Shown one piece after another: positions 7,701 through 14,555 of a stretch of 36,812 nt of DNA. The notes beneath the pieces were generated by a model, which saw only the letters and a program-made list of their open reading frames with translations, had not been told where the DNA came from and did not search any database. The stretch is from Deltaproteobacteria bacterium (GTDB lineage: Bacteria > Desulfobacterota > Desulfobaccia > Desulfobaccales > 0-14-0-80-60-11), in the NCBI GenBank assembly GCA_003599195.1, contig QZIZ01000003.1, positions 1 through 36,812 on the forward strand. Direction: 5' to 3'. A program made the translations under genes and the position numbers. The stretch's first letter is position 1; each line of letters begins with the position of its first letter.

Positions 7701-8837
7701 GTGCCAGTAGTCCCCGGCCGCCAGGTCGGTGCCCGCCCCGCTTTCCCAATAGACCTGAAGGCCGCCGTACAAAGCCACCGGATGCTCCCGGTCCCCGGTG
7801 AGGACACCGCCTGCTTCCCAAGTTTGCCCCGCGTTCTTCGACCAGCGGCAGGTGGCTTGGCCCACCTCGCCGCTGTTTTGGATCTGCACCACAAACTTTT
7901 TTTTCTCCTGGGGGGTATAATCCCCCGTAACCACCATCACGGCGCTGCCGCTTCCCATCTTGGTGAGGCTGTGCAACCGCCGGCTCTTGGCTGATCCCCG
8001 CAATTTGAGCCGCACCCGGTCCACCGCGGCGAAAGGGCCGCTTGACAGTGACCAATCCAGGCCGTAGCCGAGCCAGGCCGCGTCCAGGGTGTTGGGCAGC
8101 TCCGCCCGGATATGCAGTTCCCGGCCGTGAGAGTCGAGGGCCGGTTCGATGTCAAAAGCTTGAAATGCCGAAAGCCCGCTGGTCGCGCCCCGGTAGAGCA
8201 GATAAGCGCCCCGGTCCCACCGTTGGCGTTCGAAGTTGTCGAAAATTAAGGGAGAAACGGAGCTTTCCGCCCGGGGATAAAAGGCCTCCCATAAAAACTT
8301 GAGCATGGGCCGGTAATCCCGGCCTTGCTCCTGTCCGGCCAGGTGCAGAATGGCCATGAGGTCCAGGATGCGGTCAACTGCGAAATCATAGGTGTAGTCG
8401 TCCCGGCCCCGGTAGGCCCGGCGGATGCAGGGGTAGTTATTCAATGGCTCATACTTGGCGGCCTTTTCGCCGGTGAGGTAGATATAGTAGAGTTGGACCG
8501 CAGTTCCCGCAGGCAGGGGAGTCCCCAAGGTGATCTCGGTGGTATCCCCCAGGTTGGCGTAAGACCCGGCCAGGTAATAGTTGGTGAGATCCCCGGACAA
8601 AGGCTCGGCCCAGAATCCCTCCCACGGGAAGACGGTCTCCGCCGGCCATACCCCCCGGACCAGGCAGACCCGGCCGCCGCCGGGATTGGGGCCGGCAATG
8701 CCGACCCGGCCATCGGCCTGAACCACTGCCGCGGCGCTGTCCCAATTGCCGGCCACCGCCTCCTGGAGGGGAGTGCCCCCCATGTTGTCGAAGACCCAGT
8801 TGAATTGGGACGCCCGCGCCCATTGAATCCGCGCCAT
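4707..8837 (-). CDS. Giant tail tip/hub protein with LamG-like and alpha-toroid domains
   Basis: This 1376-aa protein is the largest of the cluster. Residues 1-290 are unrecognised. Residues about 295-382 are a beta-domain (GSGSAVMVVTGDY...YWESGAGTDLAAGD) also present in the neighbouring 560-aa protein. About 500-700 is beta-rich. About 745-935 looks like a LamG/concanavalin lectin (SGTWHFNESLTDASGRGHT...LSFDGAAHASL). About 955-1210 is an alpha-helical, aromatic-rich segment resembling (alpha/alpha) toroid carbohydrate-active folds (GLGQYWSFMRLAQYF). About 1215-1376 resembles the C-terminus of phage hub/tip proteins (ENPKVAQLLAFRLLQR...ELGDSLAVTSDF...FTVIGKDLDLG). The start at 8837 follows AGGAGA at good spacing. 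A longer frame upstream is only repeat translation. The role inferred is receptor or polysaccharide engagement at the tail tip. Confidence 0.75.
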   Translation of the reverse strand: MARIQWARASQFNWVFDNMGGTPLQEAVAGNWDSAAAVVQADGRVGIAGPNPGGGRVCLVRGVWPAETVFPWEGFWAEPLSGDLTNYYLAGSYANLGDTTEITLGTPLPAGTAVQLYYIYLTGEKAAKYEPLNNYPCIRRAYRGRDDYTYDFAVDRILDLMAILHLAGQEQGRDYRPMLKFLWEAFYPRAESSVSPLIFDNFERQRWDRGAYLLYRGATSGLSAFQAFDIEPALDSHGRELHIRAELPNTLDAAWLGYGLDWSLSSGPFAAVDRVRLKLRGSAKSRRLHSLTKMGSGSAVMVVTGDYTPQEKKKFVVQIQNSGEVGQATCRWSKNAGQTWEAGGVLTGDREHPVALYGGLQVYWESGAGTDLAAGDYWHFWAGEPEVWPRRLLVCLNDSTADDPDPWGPQHTFVHALPDRYPETAEFELTFGQFWRRDNIIHDGDRVRAMWGSWYAAGAPDDSDITICDREEFLEFGGETFYTPLQVTWDLSPQATGWGAWAGIDPGRCDSSGQTQVNFLIKPVVSGYNYLNLRVKVKDARESYFYKDVNVQVNSWQRMTVDLGDMNLDWGSHPLTHPLQMVEVGMPSSPTSNGVLYLTDLKFGDHLTFAGAERLRVLEFKMEAQGLPNHEWWLDEVSLNLEAEDPYPFAPRLAISLTPYGLNPWRGPTPVHYAQPLAPYLTGALNLAQNYLNLHRDAQDEFHLRYGGIKGPILPVHTRNDVENIALCGEEDFTNFSWWPKYRNYGLVSGTWHFNESLTDASGRGHTLWWSSGSPAYVPGVCQPGNTALSFDGAAHASLASNSLFEPGLDPFSITLAIKGSPQGSGWLWLADKMAADGWVIQTKEAGNTALQLKVTTSAGDSYADIPGVLDGNWHLLTWMVSPGEGRIYKVKDGALLGNNNLAAGNGINNTAYLNLGSGGVFSLDCFKYERRLLLPEEYQNTWGIIQGSVNGSAYPEVGYGLGQYWSFMRLAQYFFVSNDPQAWAILEHWLGWLDLFVQPDGPGWKFPQNFSEYGFSYGPGYDPGMAASLILGCLYVFLRNGDDRAGTLARRLLDDLRENRGDKDYGGYQSDYHYAWMTGLILQACGLAVNGAAGQAHAFPATSQDAAYFEDLFAWVFDHTGDGKPNVLNADFIPFSYTEAADAWDYAPHYLLMQQMGSLEGVALMLGAALEYAKHGGDWVWFERLLRFILLDNLAELAPGQLRSLTMNYDLEGIKNLVRLRYADYDRNNGSYAEARDEAAIATWGEEAADLDCRYGRPVILENPKVAQLLAFRLLQRLSQPWELAIAETWLEGARIELGDSLAVTSDFHGLKREEFTVIGKDLDLGRRTTRLTLSRPLNRTGAWAVNAAGTDYDNHAIDQDSYYDANWQYRAYGG

Positions 8838-8845
8838 TAAATCTC

Positions 8846-8926
8846 CTTTGCCCCTTTGCGCCTTGGCGTCTTTGCGTGAGAAAAAATAAAACCTCACGCA
8901 AAGACGCAAAGTCGCAAAGACGCAAG
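8846..8926. repeat. Inverted octamer repeat (CTTTGCG type)
   Basis: The left arm (8846-8880) is made of CTTTGCG-type units at about 8-bp period. The right arm (8893-8926) is the complement (ACGCAAAG units). They are separated by an A-rich loop. The same family occurs at 17935-18010. It lies just upstream of the giant tail gene, whose ribosome binding site adjoins the left arm. Confidence 0.88.
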
Positions 8927-8933
8927 TATCGGT

Positions 8934-10616
8934 TTAGTCTTCTCCCAAATACGCCTTGATCTTGATCTCCCCGAAGTCCGTCCAAAAGTCATAGAGGCAG
9001 CGTTTCAGGATTTCCCGCAGGGCCTGGGCCGCGGGCAGGTTCTCGAAGCAGACGCCGATGGCGTATTCGGGGGTGAGGCTCTTGGCCATCTCGAAACTGT
9101 CCTGCTCAATGGCCGGGCTTAAGCCCACCGCGGTCAGGATATCGGTGATGATATCCACCGGGTGGGTGGCGGCGTCCTTGACCACCCTGGCCTCCACTGC
9201 CGCGGAGCGGCCGGTGACCTCGATCACCCCGGTTTCGGGGTCCGCGGCCACCCGGTCCCGGCTCTCCTCCCCGTTCAGGTACACCTGGCTAATGTCTGTG
9301 AAGGGCCCGCCATAGATCTGGTAGCGGTAAACCTGGGCTTGGGCGGAAAAAGTCCAGCGGTCTCCGGCCATCAGGTCCGTGCCCGATCCGGACTCCCAAT
9401 AAACCGCCAGCCCGTTTTCCAGCTCCACGGGATCCTCCGCGCCGGTGGTGTCCAGGCCTGTCTCCCGCCAGCTCTGGCCGTTGTTGTTGGACCAGCGGAA
9501 GGAAGCGGAACCCACATCGCCGCTGTTTTCAATGTGCAGAAGATAGTCCTGGTCGAATTCTCCCCGGTAATCTCCCATCACCTGCAGCGCCGCGGTCCCG
9601 GAGCCGGTCTTCACCGGTTCGGTAATTTGGGCCGGAATGGTTTCCGTGAGCTCCGCCCCGGCCCGGTACGGCCCCCGCATAAAGGGCCGCCTCTCCCCTT
9701 GGGGCGAGGGAGCGCCGATGCGGGTTTGCAGCCGGGCCGCCACCCAATCCCGGCTTTCCAGGCACACCCGGTGTTCCCCCCGCCAGGCGTGGGCCATGCC
9801 GGCCAGGCGGTCCAACTCGCCCTGATACACCAATTGCCATTCCACCCGGCCCCGGGGCAGTTCCCAACCGTGATAGAGGGCGAGTTGCTTTTGAGTCCAG
9901 GGCAGGCCCAGAAGATAGAAATTCTCTCCGCCGGCCAGCCATTGGCCTTCGCGATTGTCCAAAAGCAGGGCATGATCCCCGGGTTTAAGTTCGCTGAAGT
10001 CCCGGCCCAACTCCACCCGCACCGCGCCGGGGTCCAGAATCTCACCCTCCGGCAGGCTGAGGCGCCCTTCCAGCCGCAGGTTCGCCAGATAACCGGGAAA
10101 GCCCCCTTCAGCGCTGTAACTTTCATAGCCCGCCTCAGGAGATTGATTTACTGCGTAAGCCGTGACGGCATCCGCGTCTTCGGCTGCGTCCACGGCCCAA
10201 TGCCGCAGCGTTTCCCGGAACTCCGCCTGCACCTGAAAGTACGGCAGCAGAGGGTATTCCTGGCTACGGTTCAAGGATATATAAGCCGCGGCGCCTACAT
10301 CCCCCGGGGTTATTGCGGTCCGGAGATACACCCGGGCTTCCATCCGCCCGGCCTGGTCGTCCCAAAAGGCCGCCACCAGGTTGAGGTAAGGGGAATAGGA
10401 GTGCATCACCGGGGAGGTCCAGGACGCGGTGGTAAAATAACCTTCAGACAGAACCAGCTTCCCGGGCTCGCCTCCATACGCGGTATGCAAAAATTCCCCG
10501 GAGCCGGGCGCCAGGCCGTAATCCAGATCAAAGGGATATAGGACGGCCTTCACCCGGGGCCGGGATTCGCGGCTCCGTGCTTCTTCCTGGAGATATTCGC
10601 TGCTGGCGGTTCTCAT
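8934..10616 (-). CDS. Tail hub/baseplate-type protein
   Basis: This is a 560-aa protein. The N-terminus (SSEYLQEEARSRESRPRVKA) is typical of phage tail proteins that begin by describing a position and a column. Residues 338-426 (GSGTAALQVMGDY...FRWSNNNGQSW...VYWESGSGTDLMAGDRWTF) form a beta-domain duplicated in the giant tail protein encoded next. The C-terminus (VDIITDILTAVGLSPAIEQDSFE...LPAAQALREILKRCLYDFWTDFGEIKIKAY) matches the general style of phage hub domains that bridge tail tube and tip. The ribosome binding site GGGAG precedes the ATG. Given its place after the tape measure and before the tip protein, a hub role is likely. The specific family is not certain. Confidence 0.72.
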   Translation of the reverse strand: MRTASSEYLQEEARSRESRPRVKAVLYPFDLDYGLAPGSGEFLHTAYGGEPGKLVLSEGYFTTASWTSPVMHSYSPYLNLVAAFWDDQAGRMEARVYLRTAITPGDVGAAAYISLNRSQEYPLLPYFQVQAEFRETLRHWAVDAAEDADAVTAYAVNQSPEAGYESYSAEGGFPGYLANLRLEGRLSLPEGEILDPGAVRVELGRDFSELKPGDHALLLDNREGQWLAGGENFYLLGLPWTQKQLALYHGWELPRGRVEWQLVYQGELDRLAGMAHAWRGEHRVCLESRDWVAARLQTRIGAPSPQGERRPFMRGPYRAGAELTETIPAQITEPVKTGSGTAALQVMGDYRGEFDQDYLLHIENSGDVGSASFRWSNNNGQSWRETGLDTTGAEDPVELENGLAVYWESGSGTDLMAGDRWTFSAQAQVYRYQIYGGPFTDISQVYLNGEESRDRVAADPETGVIEVTGRSAAVEARVVKDAATHPVDIITDILTAVGLSPAIEQDSFEMAKSLTPEYAIGVCFENLPAAQALREILKRCLYDFWTDFGEIKIKAYLGED

Positions 10617-10626
10617 AAACTCCCAG

Positions 10627-10688
10627 TGATCAGTGATCAGTCATCAGTAATCAGTGTCTGGAATTGGCTTTTACTGATCACTGATTAC
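10627..10688. repeat. Inverted heptamer array (TCAG type)
   Basis: Four TGATCAG-like units (10627-10654) and two complementary CTGATCA/CTGATTA units (10674-10687) flank a short loop. This is a hairpin between two tail genes. Confidence 0.9.
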
Positions 10689-10695
10689 TTTTCTT

Positions 10696-11061
10696 TCAAA
10701 CTTCCTCCAACACCACCGAGCCCGCCCAAAAACCGGGGGCCACTTCCCGGAAATCCAAATCGTTGGTCCAGGACCCGGTAAAGGTTTTTGCAGCCCCCGC
10801 ATCCCGGTAAAAGTCGATATCCGTCTGGGCCTGTTTGATGGCGGTTAACTGGTCTTTCTGGGCCGTGGAAATATACTGGAATTTCAGGACCCAGCGTTGT
10901 TTCAGGCCCCGGGAATAACCCCTTAGAGTTCCGTCCAAGGCCCGTTCCCGGTCGGTCTCGTCCCTGAGCAGCTCCTGGTAATCCCGGGAAAAATTGACCG
11001 GCAGGGTGTAGCTCTGGCGGCTGTCGCCTAAGGGGGTCCACTCCAATTTGGCGTTGGCCAT
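10696..11061 (-). CDS. Small tail protein (distal-tail-like), unknown family
   Basis: This 121-aa protein begins MANAKLEWTPLGDSRQSYTL. The start at 11061 is chosen because a GGGGAAG ribosome binding site precedes it. An upstream in-frame extension to 11121 would translate a GGCGGGCG hairpin repeat and is rejected. It is rich in aromatic and charged residues (FSRDYQELLRDETDRERALD, LKQRWVLKFQY). The ending (DFREVAPGFWAGSVVLEEV) recalls small phage tail proteins that describe a measured edge. Its place between the tape measure and hub genes suggests a distal tail or adaptor protein. The function is inferred from position. Confidence 0.65.
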   Translation of the reverse strand: MANAKLEWTPLGDSRQSYTLPVNFSRDYQELLRDETDRERALDGTLRGYSRGLKQRWVLKFQYISTAQKDQLTAIKQAQTDIDFYRDAGAAKTFTGSWTNDLDFREVAPGFWAGSVVLEEV

Positions 11062-11079
11062 CGCTAGCTTCCCCCGTAG

Positions 11080-11098
11080 GGCGGGCGTCCCGCCCGCC
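11080..11098. repeat. GGCGGGCG hairpin repeat
   Basis: A perfect inverted repeat (GGCGGGCG, loop TCC, CGCCCGCC) lies upstream of the small tail gene. The same core is found at 17968-17987 inside another palindrome. Confidence 0.88.
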
Positions 11099-11152
11099 AA
11101 CGATTCCGAAGTTTGATCCATGCCATATCGTTGTCAGCCATCCCGGGCCTCT

Positions 11153-11911
11153 CTACCAGCGGCGGTCCGCTTCTTTTTGGAGCAAGGGCAGGATATGGCG
11201 CTGCACCAGGCGGTCCCAATCCACCCGGTTGACCCCCGCGGCATCCAATGTCTGCACCTGGATGTTGACCTCCAGGCGCGGCCCTCCTTCCGGACCCAAC
11301 CGCTCGAAGCGCCCGGACCTCAAGGCCTCGAAGTTCTGCGCTCCCAGGCGGGCCATACTTTCCCGGGGCAGGATGCCCTCGCCGGATTGGGCCAAAATCA
11401 GTTGTTCATCGCTTCCCCAGGTCCCGGAAGAAACGACCGTTCCCTGGTGCGCGGAGACGATGCCGCCCTGGTGGAACAACCCTCCGAACCCCAGGCTTCC
11501 TCCCAGCCAGGAGAGCCAGCCGCCGCCGTGCCCGCCCCCGCCGAAGAGGCCGAGCCAGGACTGGCTTACTCTCTCCAGTTGGCGGAGAAAGTTTTCCACC
11601 CAATCCTCCAGATCCCCGGAAATTTCTCCCAGGGACTGCCGCAGGCTTTGGCTCAAGGAGCTGCCCGCGGCTTCGCCTTTGGCCGCCAGGCCGTCGAACC
11701 CGGCCTGGGCCAGAAAGGACATCTCCTCCATGGAACTTTGCCATTCCCGGGAGAACGCGGCCCAGCTTTCCTGCATCCGCCGGACCTCGGCGGTCCAGGC
11801 TGCCGTGCGCTCCCGGCCGTATTCCCGGCTGAGGTTCAGCATCTCCTCCTGCTGGGCCCGGAATGCCTCCAATTCCCGGCGGTTATCTCCCGGTGCCCGG
11901 TCTCTGGGCAT
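11153..11911 (-). CDS. Very short tail tape measure protein
   Basis: This is a 252-aa protein. The N-terminal two thirds are helical, Gln/Glu/Arg-rich coiled coil (RRELEAFRAQQEEMLNLSRE, LSQSLRQSLGEISGDLEDWV). A Gly/Leu/Trp-rich segment follows (LFGGGGHGGGWLSWLGG). Near the C-terminus is the tape-measure-type motif FHQGGIVSAHQG...EQLILAQSGEGILPRESMARLG, seen in many siphophage tape measures. Most phage tape measures are far longer. A protein this short implies a short tail, similar in scale to the roughly 219-aa tape measure of the Rhodobacter gene transfer agent. The start at 11911 follows a strong GAGGGAGG site and overlaps the end of the upstream gene. An ATG at 11935 is the alternative. 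Confidence 0.75.
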   Translation of the reverse strand: MPRDRAPGDNRRELEAFRAQQEEMLNLSREYGRERTAAWTAEVRRMQESWAAFSREWQSSMEEMSFLAQAGFDGLAAKGEAAGSSLSQSLRQSLGEISGDLEDWVENFLRQLERVSQSWLGLFGGGGHGGGWLSWLGGSLGFGGLFHQGGIVSAHQGTVVSSGTWGSDEQLILAQSGEGILPRESMARLGAQNFEALRSGRFERLGPEGGPRLEVNIQVQTLDAAGVNRVDWDRLVQRHILPLLQKEADRRW

Positions 11912-12242
11912 ATTTCCCTCCCTCATCTCTTTCAAGGATATTTTGGACTAATCCCAACAGCAGCCAGGTCTCCAGGCTCAGGTCATTGGCCTTAAAGGGA
12001 TAACCCGCCCGGCGGAGCCGGTAAAGAAACAGCAGATGCCGGGTCCAGGGGGAAAGGGCCTCAGTCCGCAGGTATTCCTCGCACGCGGAGCAGGCCCAGG
12101 CCGCGAACGCGCCGTTTTCTGCACGGCAGCGGCGCTGTTCGCGAGGTCCGCAAACCCTTCCCGCGGCCACGGCCTGCAACTCCCGGAGCAGGGGCCAGTC
12201 ATCAAGGATACCCGGTTCAGGAGGTATAAAGTTCCCACTCAT
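11883..12242 (-). CDS. Probable tail assembly protein before the tape measure
   Basis: This is a 119-aa protein starting MSGNFIPPEPGILDDWPLL. A TTG 15 bases upstream could also start it. It is Cys-rich in the middle (RVCGPREQRRC...WACSACEEY), which could hold a metal. It ends with a helical part (SPWTRHLLFLYRLRRAGYPF, DLSLETWLLLGLVQNILE). Proteins with this kind of late-module helical tail, located between the tail tube and tape measure, are often the second tail assembly chaperone (lambda T position). The preceding gene at 12325 is in the first chaperone position. The two are separated by a palindromic repeat rather than joined by a frameshift. Confidence 0.6.
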   Translation of the reverse strand: MSGNFIPPEPGILDDWPLLRELQAVAAGRVCGPREQRRCRAENGAFAAWACSACEEYLRTEALSPWTRHLLFLYRLRRAGYPFKANDLSLETWLLLGLVQNILERDEGGKYAQRPGTGR

Positions 12243-12279
12243 GCTATCCCATATCAAATGGATTTTTTATAGGTCCAAT

Positions 12280-12323
12280 CTTGGGTTCGCCCAAGGTCCG
12301 CAAGGGCGAACACAAGGTTCGCC
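12280..12323. repeat. GTTCGCC/GGCGAAC palindromic repeat
   Basis: Two hairpins lie side by side: CTTGGG ttcg CCCAAG (12280-12295) and GGCGAAC, loop ACAAG, GTTCGCC (12305-12323). The core GAACACAAGGTTCG is shared with 32271-32283. It separates the two tail assembly genes and lies right next to the stop codon of the upstream one. Confidence 0.85.
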
Positions 12324-12324
12324 G

Positions 12325-12687
12325 CTACGGAACCACCCGCAAGCCCTCAAATACCCGCTGGGCCAGAAAGGAGACCAAATCCGGGGCGTGCTCTTTGAGC
12401 CGTTCCTTCCAATCCGGGTGGCGCCCCGGGTCCAGCGGGAGTTCTCCGTCAGCCTCAGTCACCAGGAAATCTCCGGCTCCGAAGCCGGTCATGATCTCCA
12501 GCCCGAACTTGAGCCGGGTCTCGCCCAGGCAGAAGCGCCGCTCTCCCCCCTCCAGACGGAAGGCCGACAACTGATAGGCCACCCGTTCCTCCGAAGTAGG
12601 CAGGCGGTAATGGAGAGTAACCTCCGCGCCGGACACCGGGTCGTGCACCACCAGAGAGTGCACTCTTTCTTTTAACATCCTGGCCAT
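12325..12687 (-). CDS. Probable tail assembly chaperone
   Basis: This is a 120-aa protein directly after the tail tube gene. It starts MARMLKERVHSLVVHDPVSG with a good site (TAAGGAG). The sequence suggests a small compact cytoplasmic protein (ATLHYRLPTSEER-like region, FGLEIMTGFGAGDFLVTEADG, LVSFLAQRVFEGLRVVP). Its position between tail tube and tape measure is that of phage tail assembly chaperones (lambda G position). The reading frame ends at a TAG lying at the edge of a palindromic repeat (12280-12323), so the original C-terminus may have been altered by repeat insertion. No -1 slippery heptamer linking it to the next gene is evident. Confidence 0.62.
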   Translation of the reverse strand: MARMLKERVHSLVVHDPVSGAEVTLHYRLPTSEERVAYQLSAFRLEGGERRFCLGETRLKFGLEIMTGFGAGDFLVTEADGELPLDPGRHPDWKERLKEHAPDLVSFLAQRVFEGLRVVP

Positions 12688-12705
12688 GCTTGCTCCTTAC
12701 GGCCG

Positions 12706-12793
12706 TGATCAGTAATCAGTAATCAGGTAATCAGTGATCAGTGATCAGTGGTCGGTCTTTTTTACTGATGACTGATCACTGATTACTGATCAC
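12706..12793. repeat. Inverted heptamer array (TCAG type), longest phage-cluster copy
   Basis: About seven TGATCAG/TAATCAG units (12706-12755, with one 8-bp slip at 12727-12734) are followed by four complementary CTGATCA-type units (12765-12792). It ends 5 bp beyond the tail tube stop codon. Confidence 0.9.
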
Positions 12794-12798
12794 TCTCA

Positions 12799-14091
12799 TC
12801 AAGCCGCATAACCGCCCACCATATTCTGTACCCTGACGATAACCGAGCCGTAGGTATCGTCTTCGAGCACAGCGAATTCCACCTCTTCGGCCAGCCGGCG
12901 TTGGGCCACCTTAACCGGCGCGGCCAAAACCCCAACCTTGGGAAAGATCAATTCCACCTGATAGTTTAAGCCCGGCTCGAGCTCAGGCCCCTGGGCCAGG
13001 AGATGGACTGTCAGGGTGTCGTTGTCCTTAAGATGTTGGGCCAGCAAAAAATCCCGGAAATCCCGGTCGAATTCCAGCTTCTGCTCCCGCCCGGCCCGAA
13101 AGGAGCGGTTGGCGTACTCCACCCCCGCACCCGGGGTGCGCTCCGGGGTCAGGTGGTTGTCATAAGTCCAACTCAGACGGCGCAGTTCCGCGTTCAATTG
13201 GTGGCCTCCGAGAATGGCGCTGCCGTCCCAGCGGCCCCCCAGGTTCACTTGCATCCGGCTCACCTTCAGAGGCGGCTCTTCCACCCGGGGAGGCAGGACC
13301 ATCCAGCCGCTTTCCGGAGGAAGGTAATAGACCCGGAAGGTGGTGGCCGTGGCCGTGCTTCCAGGGGGAGAAATGGTAATGACCCCAGGAACCGAGGCGG
13401 AAACCGCGCTGTAGCTTACTTCCTCCCAGGCCTGGGTCTCCGGGTTGAGGACCTGGACCGCCTGGACGTTGCTTAATCTTTCCCCGGCGCTCTCCCCGGC
13501 CACGCCAAGGATCGCCAGGGTCAGACTGGAGGAGTTAAAGGGCGCGGCGACCTCCTCCACCTGCGTGTTGTCACTCACCTTGCCGGTGCCTTTCAAGGTG
13601 CCGCTGATCTTGGCCCAGCCGTCCTTGGGGAATTCGGCCCGCACCTGGTCGATGAAGCAGGAAGCAAAGCGTCTTTTCAGCACCTGGCGTCCGAAGCGCA
13701 TGGCTGCGGTGAAACTGGGGTTGGACCGGGCCTCGTCCACTTCCCCGGACCGGGGCCGGATGACATGACGAAAGCCGCCCCCTAAGGCCGCGGTCTCCAC
13801 CTGCCCCAGACAAAAGGCCAACAGGAAGGCGAAATGCTGGGGCTGGGCCCGGGAAAAAGTCAGAGATCCCCCCACGCTCCCCCCCAGATCATGGAGCCGG
13901 TCTGCTTCCTCCTTGCCGGTCAACTCTTCCCGGTTGGGAACCTTTAGGGACCGGTAATTGAGGACGCTGCTCAGGTCCGCCAACATGAGGGTGTCCAGTT
14001 CCTGTTCGGAGTTGATGGCCGGCTCCTGAAGCTGCGCGGAGACCGCCAGCAGGTTGTGGGTGGCCAGAAAGTTGCGGATGGACCGGGTCAT
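12799..14091 (-). CDS. Major tail tube protein
   Basis: This is a 430-aa protein. The N-terminus (RSIRNFLATHNLLAVSAQLQEPAINSEQELDTLM) and the segment GSLTFSRAQPQHFAFLLAFCLGQVE are in the style of siphophage major tail proteins that assemble as stacked rings around the tape measure. The middle (PFNSSSLTLAILGVAGESAG...VTISPPGSTATATTFRVYY) looks like a beta-sandwich or Ig-like insertion, which would decorate the tube surface. The last part returns to tube-like strands (FRAGREQKLEFDRDFRDFLLAQHLKDNDTLTVHL). It is longer than a minimal tube protein (about 150-250 aa), fitting a tube plus inserted domain. The ribosome binding site is AAGGAG. It lies after DUF1834 and before the assembly genes, as expected. 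Confidence 0.72.
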   Translation of the reverse strand: MTRSIRNFLATHNLLAVSAQLQEPAINSEQELDTLMLADLSSVLNYRSLKVPNREELTGKEEADRLHDLGGSVGGSLTFSRAQPQHFAFLLAFCLGQVETAALGGGFRHVIRPRSGEVDEARSNPSFTAAMRFGRQVLKRRFASCFIDQVRAEFPKDGWAKISGTLKGTGKVSDNTQVEEVAAPFNSSSLTLAILGVAGESAGERLSNVQAVQVLNPETQAWEEVSYSAVSASVPGVITISPPGSTATATTFRVYYLPPESGWMVLPPRVEEPPLKVSRMQVNLGGRWDGSAILGGHQLNAELRRLSWTYDNHLTPERTPGAGVEYANRSFRAGREQKLEFDRDFRDFLLAQHLKDNDTLTVHLLAQGPELEPGLNYQVELIFPKVGVLAAPVKVAQRRLAEEVEFAVLEDDTYGSVIVRVQNMVGGYAA

Positions 14092-14103
14092 TGAAACTTC
14101 TCC

Positions 14104-14544
14104 TTAGAAACTCTGCACCCAACTAGTGCGGTATTCCGCCCCGTACACCGCCAATTCCCGGGTGGTGAGCCAGGGCTCTTCCTTTTCCAGGGAAAACGGG
14201 GTGATATCCAGCCCCAGGTCCTGGTGCCACAGAGCCCGGCGCACCCCTTCCAGGATTTGGTAAATCCCCCCCTCCTGCAGCCGGGTCCCGGCCTCTCCCC
14301 TTAAAGGGCGCACTGCGGCTAAGATAGTGAAATCGAGGGTCAGGTCCGCAGACCCCATGGCTACCTGTTCCCCCCGGTTTTGCCGCCACCTTACCAGCAC
14401 CGCGGGCAGACGCCGGCCCTGGCTCCGGAGGTCATCCAGCCAATTCCCCTCTACGGAGGCCACCGTCTGGACCAGGGAGCCGAGTTCGCCGGCCAGGGCC
14501 CCAAGTATGGCCTCCTCCACCGCGTTCCAGGAAAGTTCAGCCAT
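14104..14544 (-). CDS. DUF1834 / gp37-like head-tail completion protein
   Basis: This is a 146-aa protein starting MAELSWNAVEEAILGALAGE. A GTG 18 bases upstream could start it, but GAGGGG sits well before the ATG. Motifs include EGNWLDDLRSQGRRLPAVLVRW, DLTLDFTILAAVRPLRGE and the conserved GIYQILEGVRRALWHQDLGLDITPF, in keeping with the Mu gp37-like DUF1834 family or tail terminators. It directly follows the DUF1320 gene, a pair that is conserved in Mu-like and related siphoviral late modules. The likely job is to finish or join the tail to the head. Confidence 0.78.
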   Translation of the reverse strand: MAELSWNAVEEAILGALAGELGSLVQTVASVEGNWLDDLRSQGRRLPAVLVRWRQNRGEQVAMGSADLTLDFTILAAVRPLRGEAGTRLQEGGIYQILEGVRRALWHQDLGLDITPFSLEKEEPWLTTRELAVYGAEYRTSWVQSF

Positions 14545-14555
14545 CGGGCCCCTCG

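Noticed and set aside
8838-8909. N-terminal extension of the giant tail protein
   Set aside because: The extra codons translate the CTTTGCG repeat. A good ribosome site points to the start at 8837.
9162-10541. Long plus-strand reading frame of 459 aa
   Set aside because: It is antisense to the hub gene with composition typical of shadow frames.
11062-11121. N-terminal extension of the small tail protein
   Set aside because: It would translate the GGCGGGCG hairpin repeat; the ATG at 11061 has its own ribosome site.
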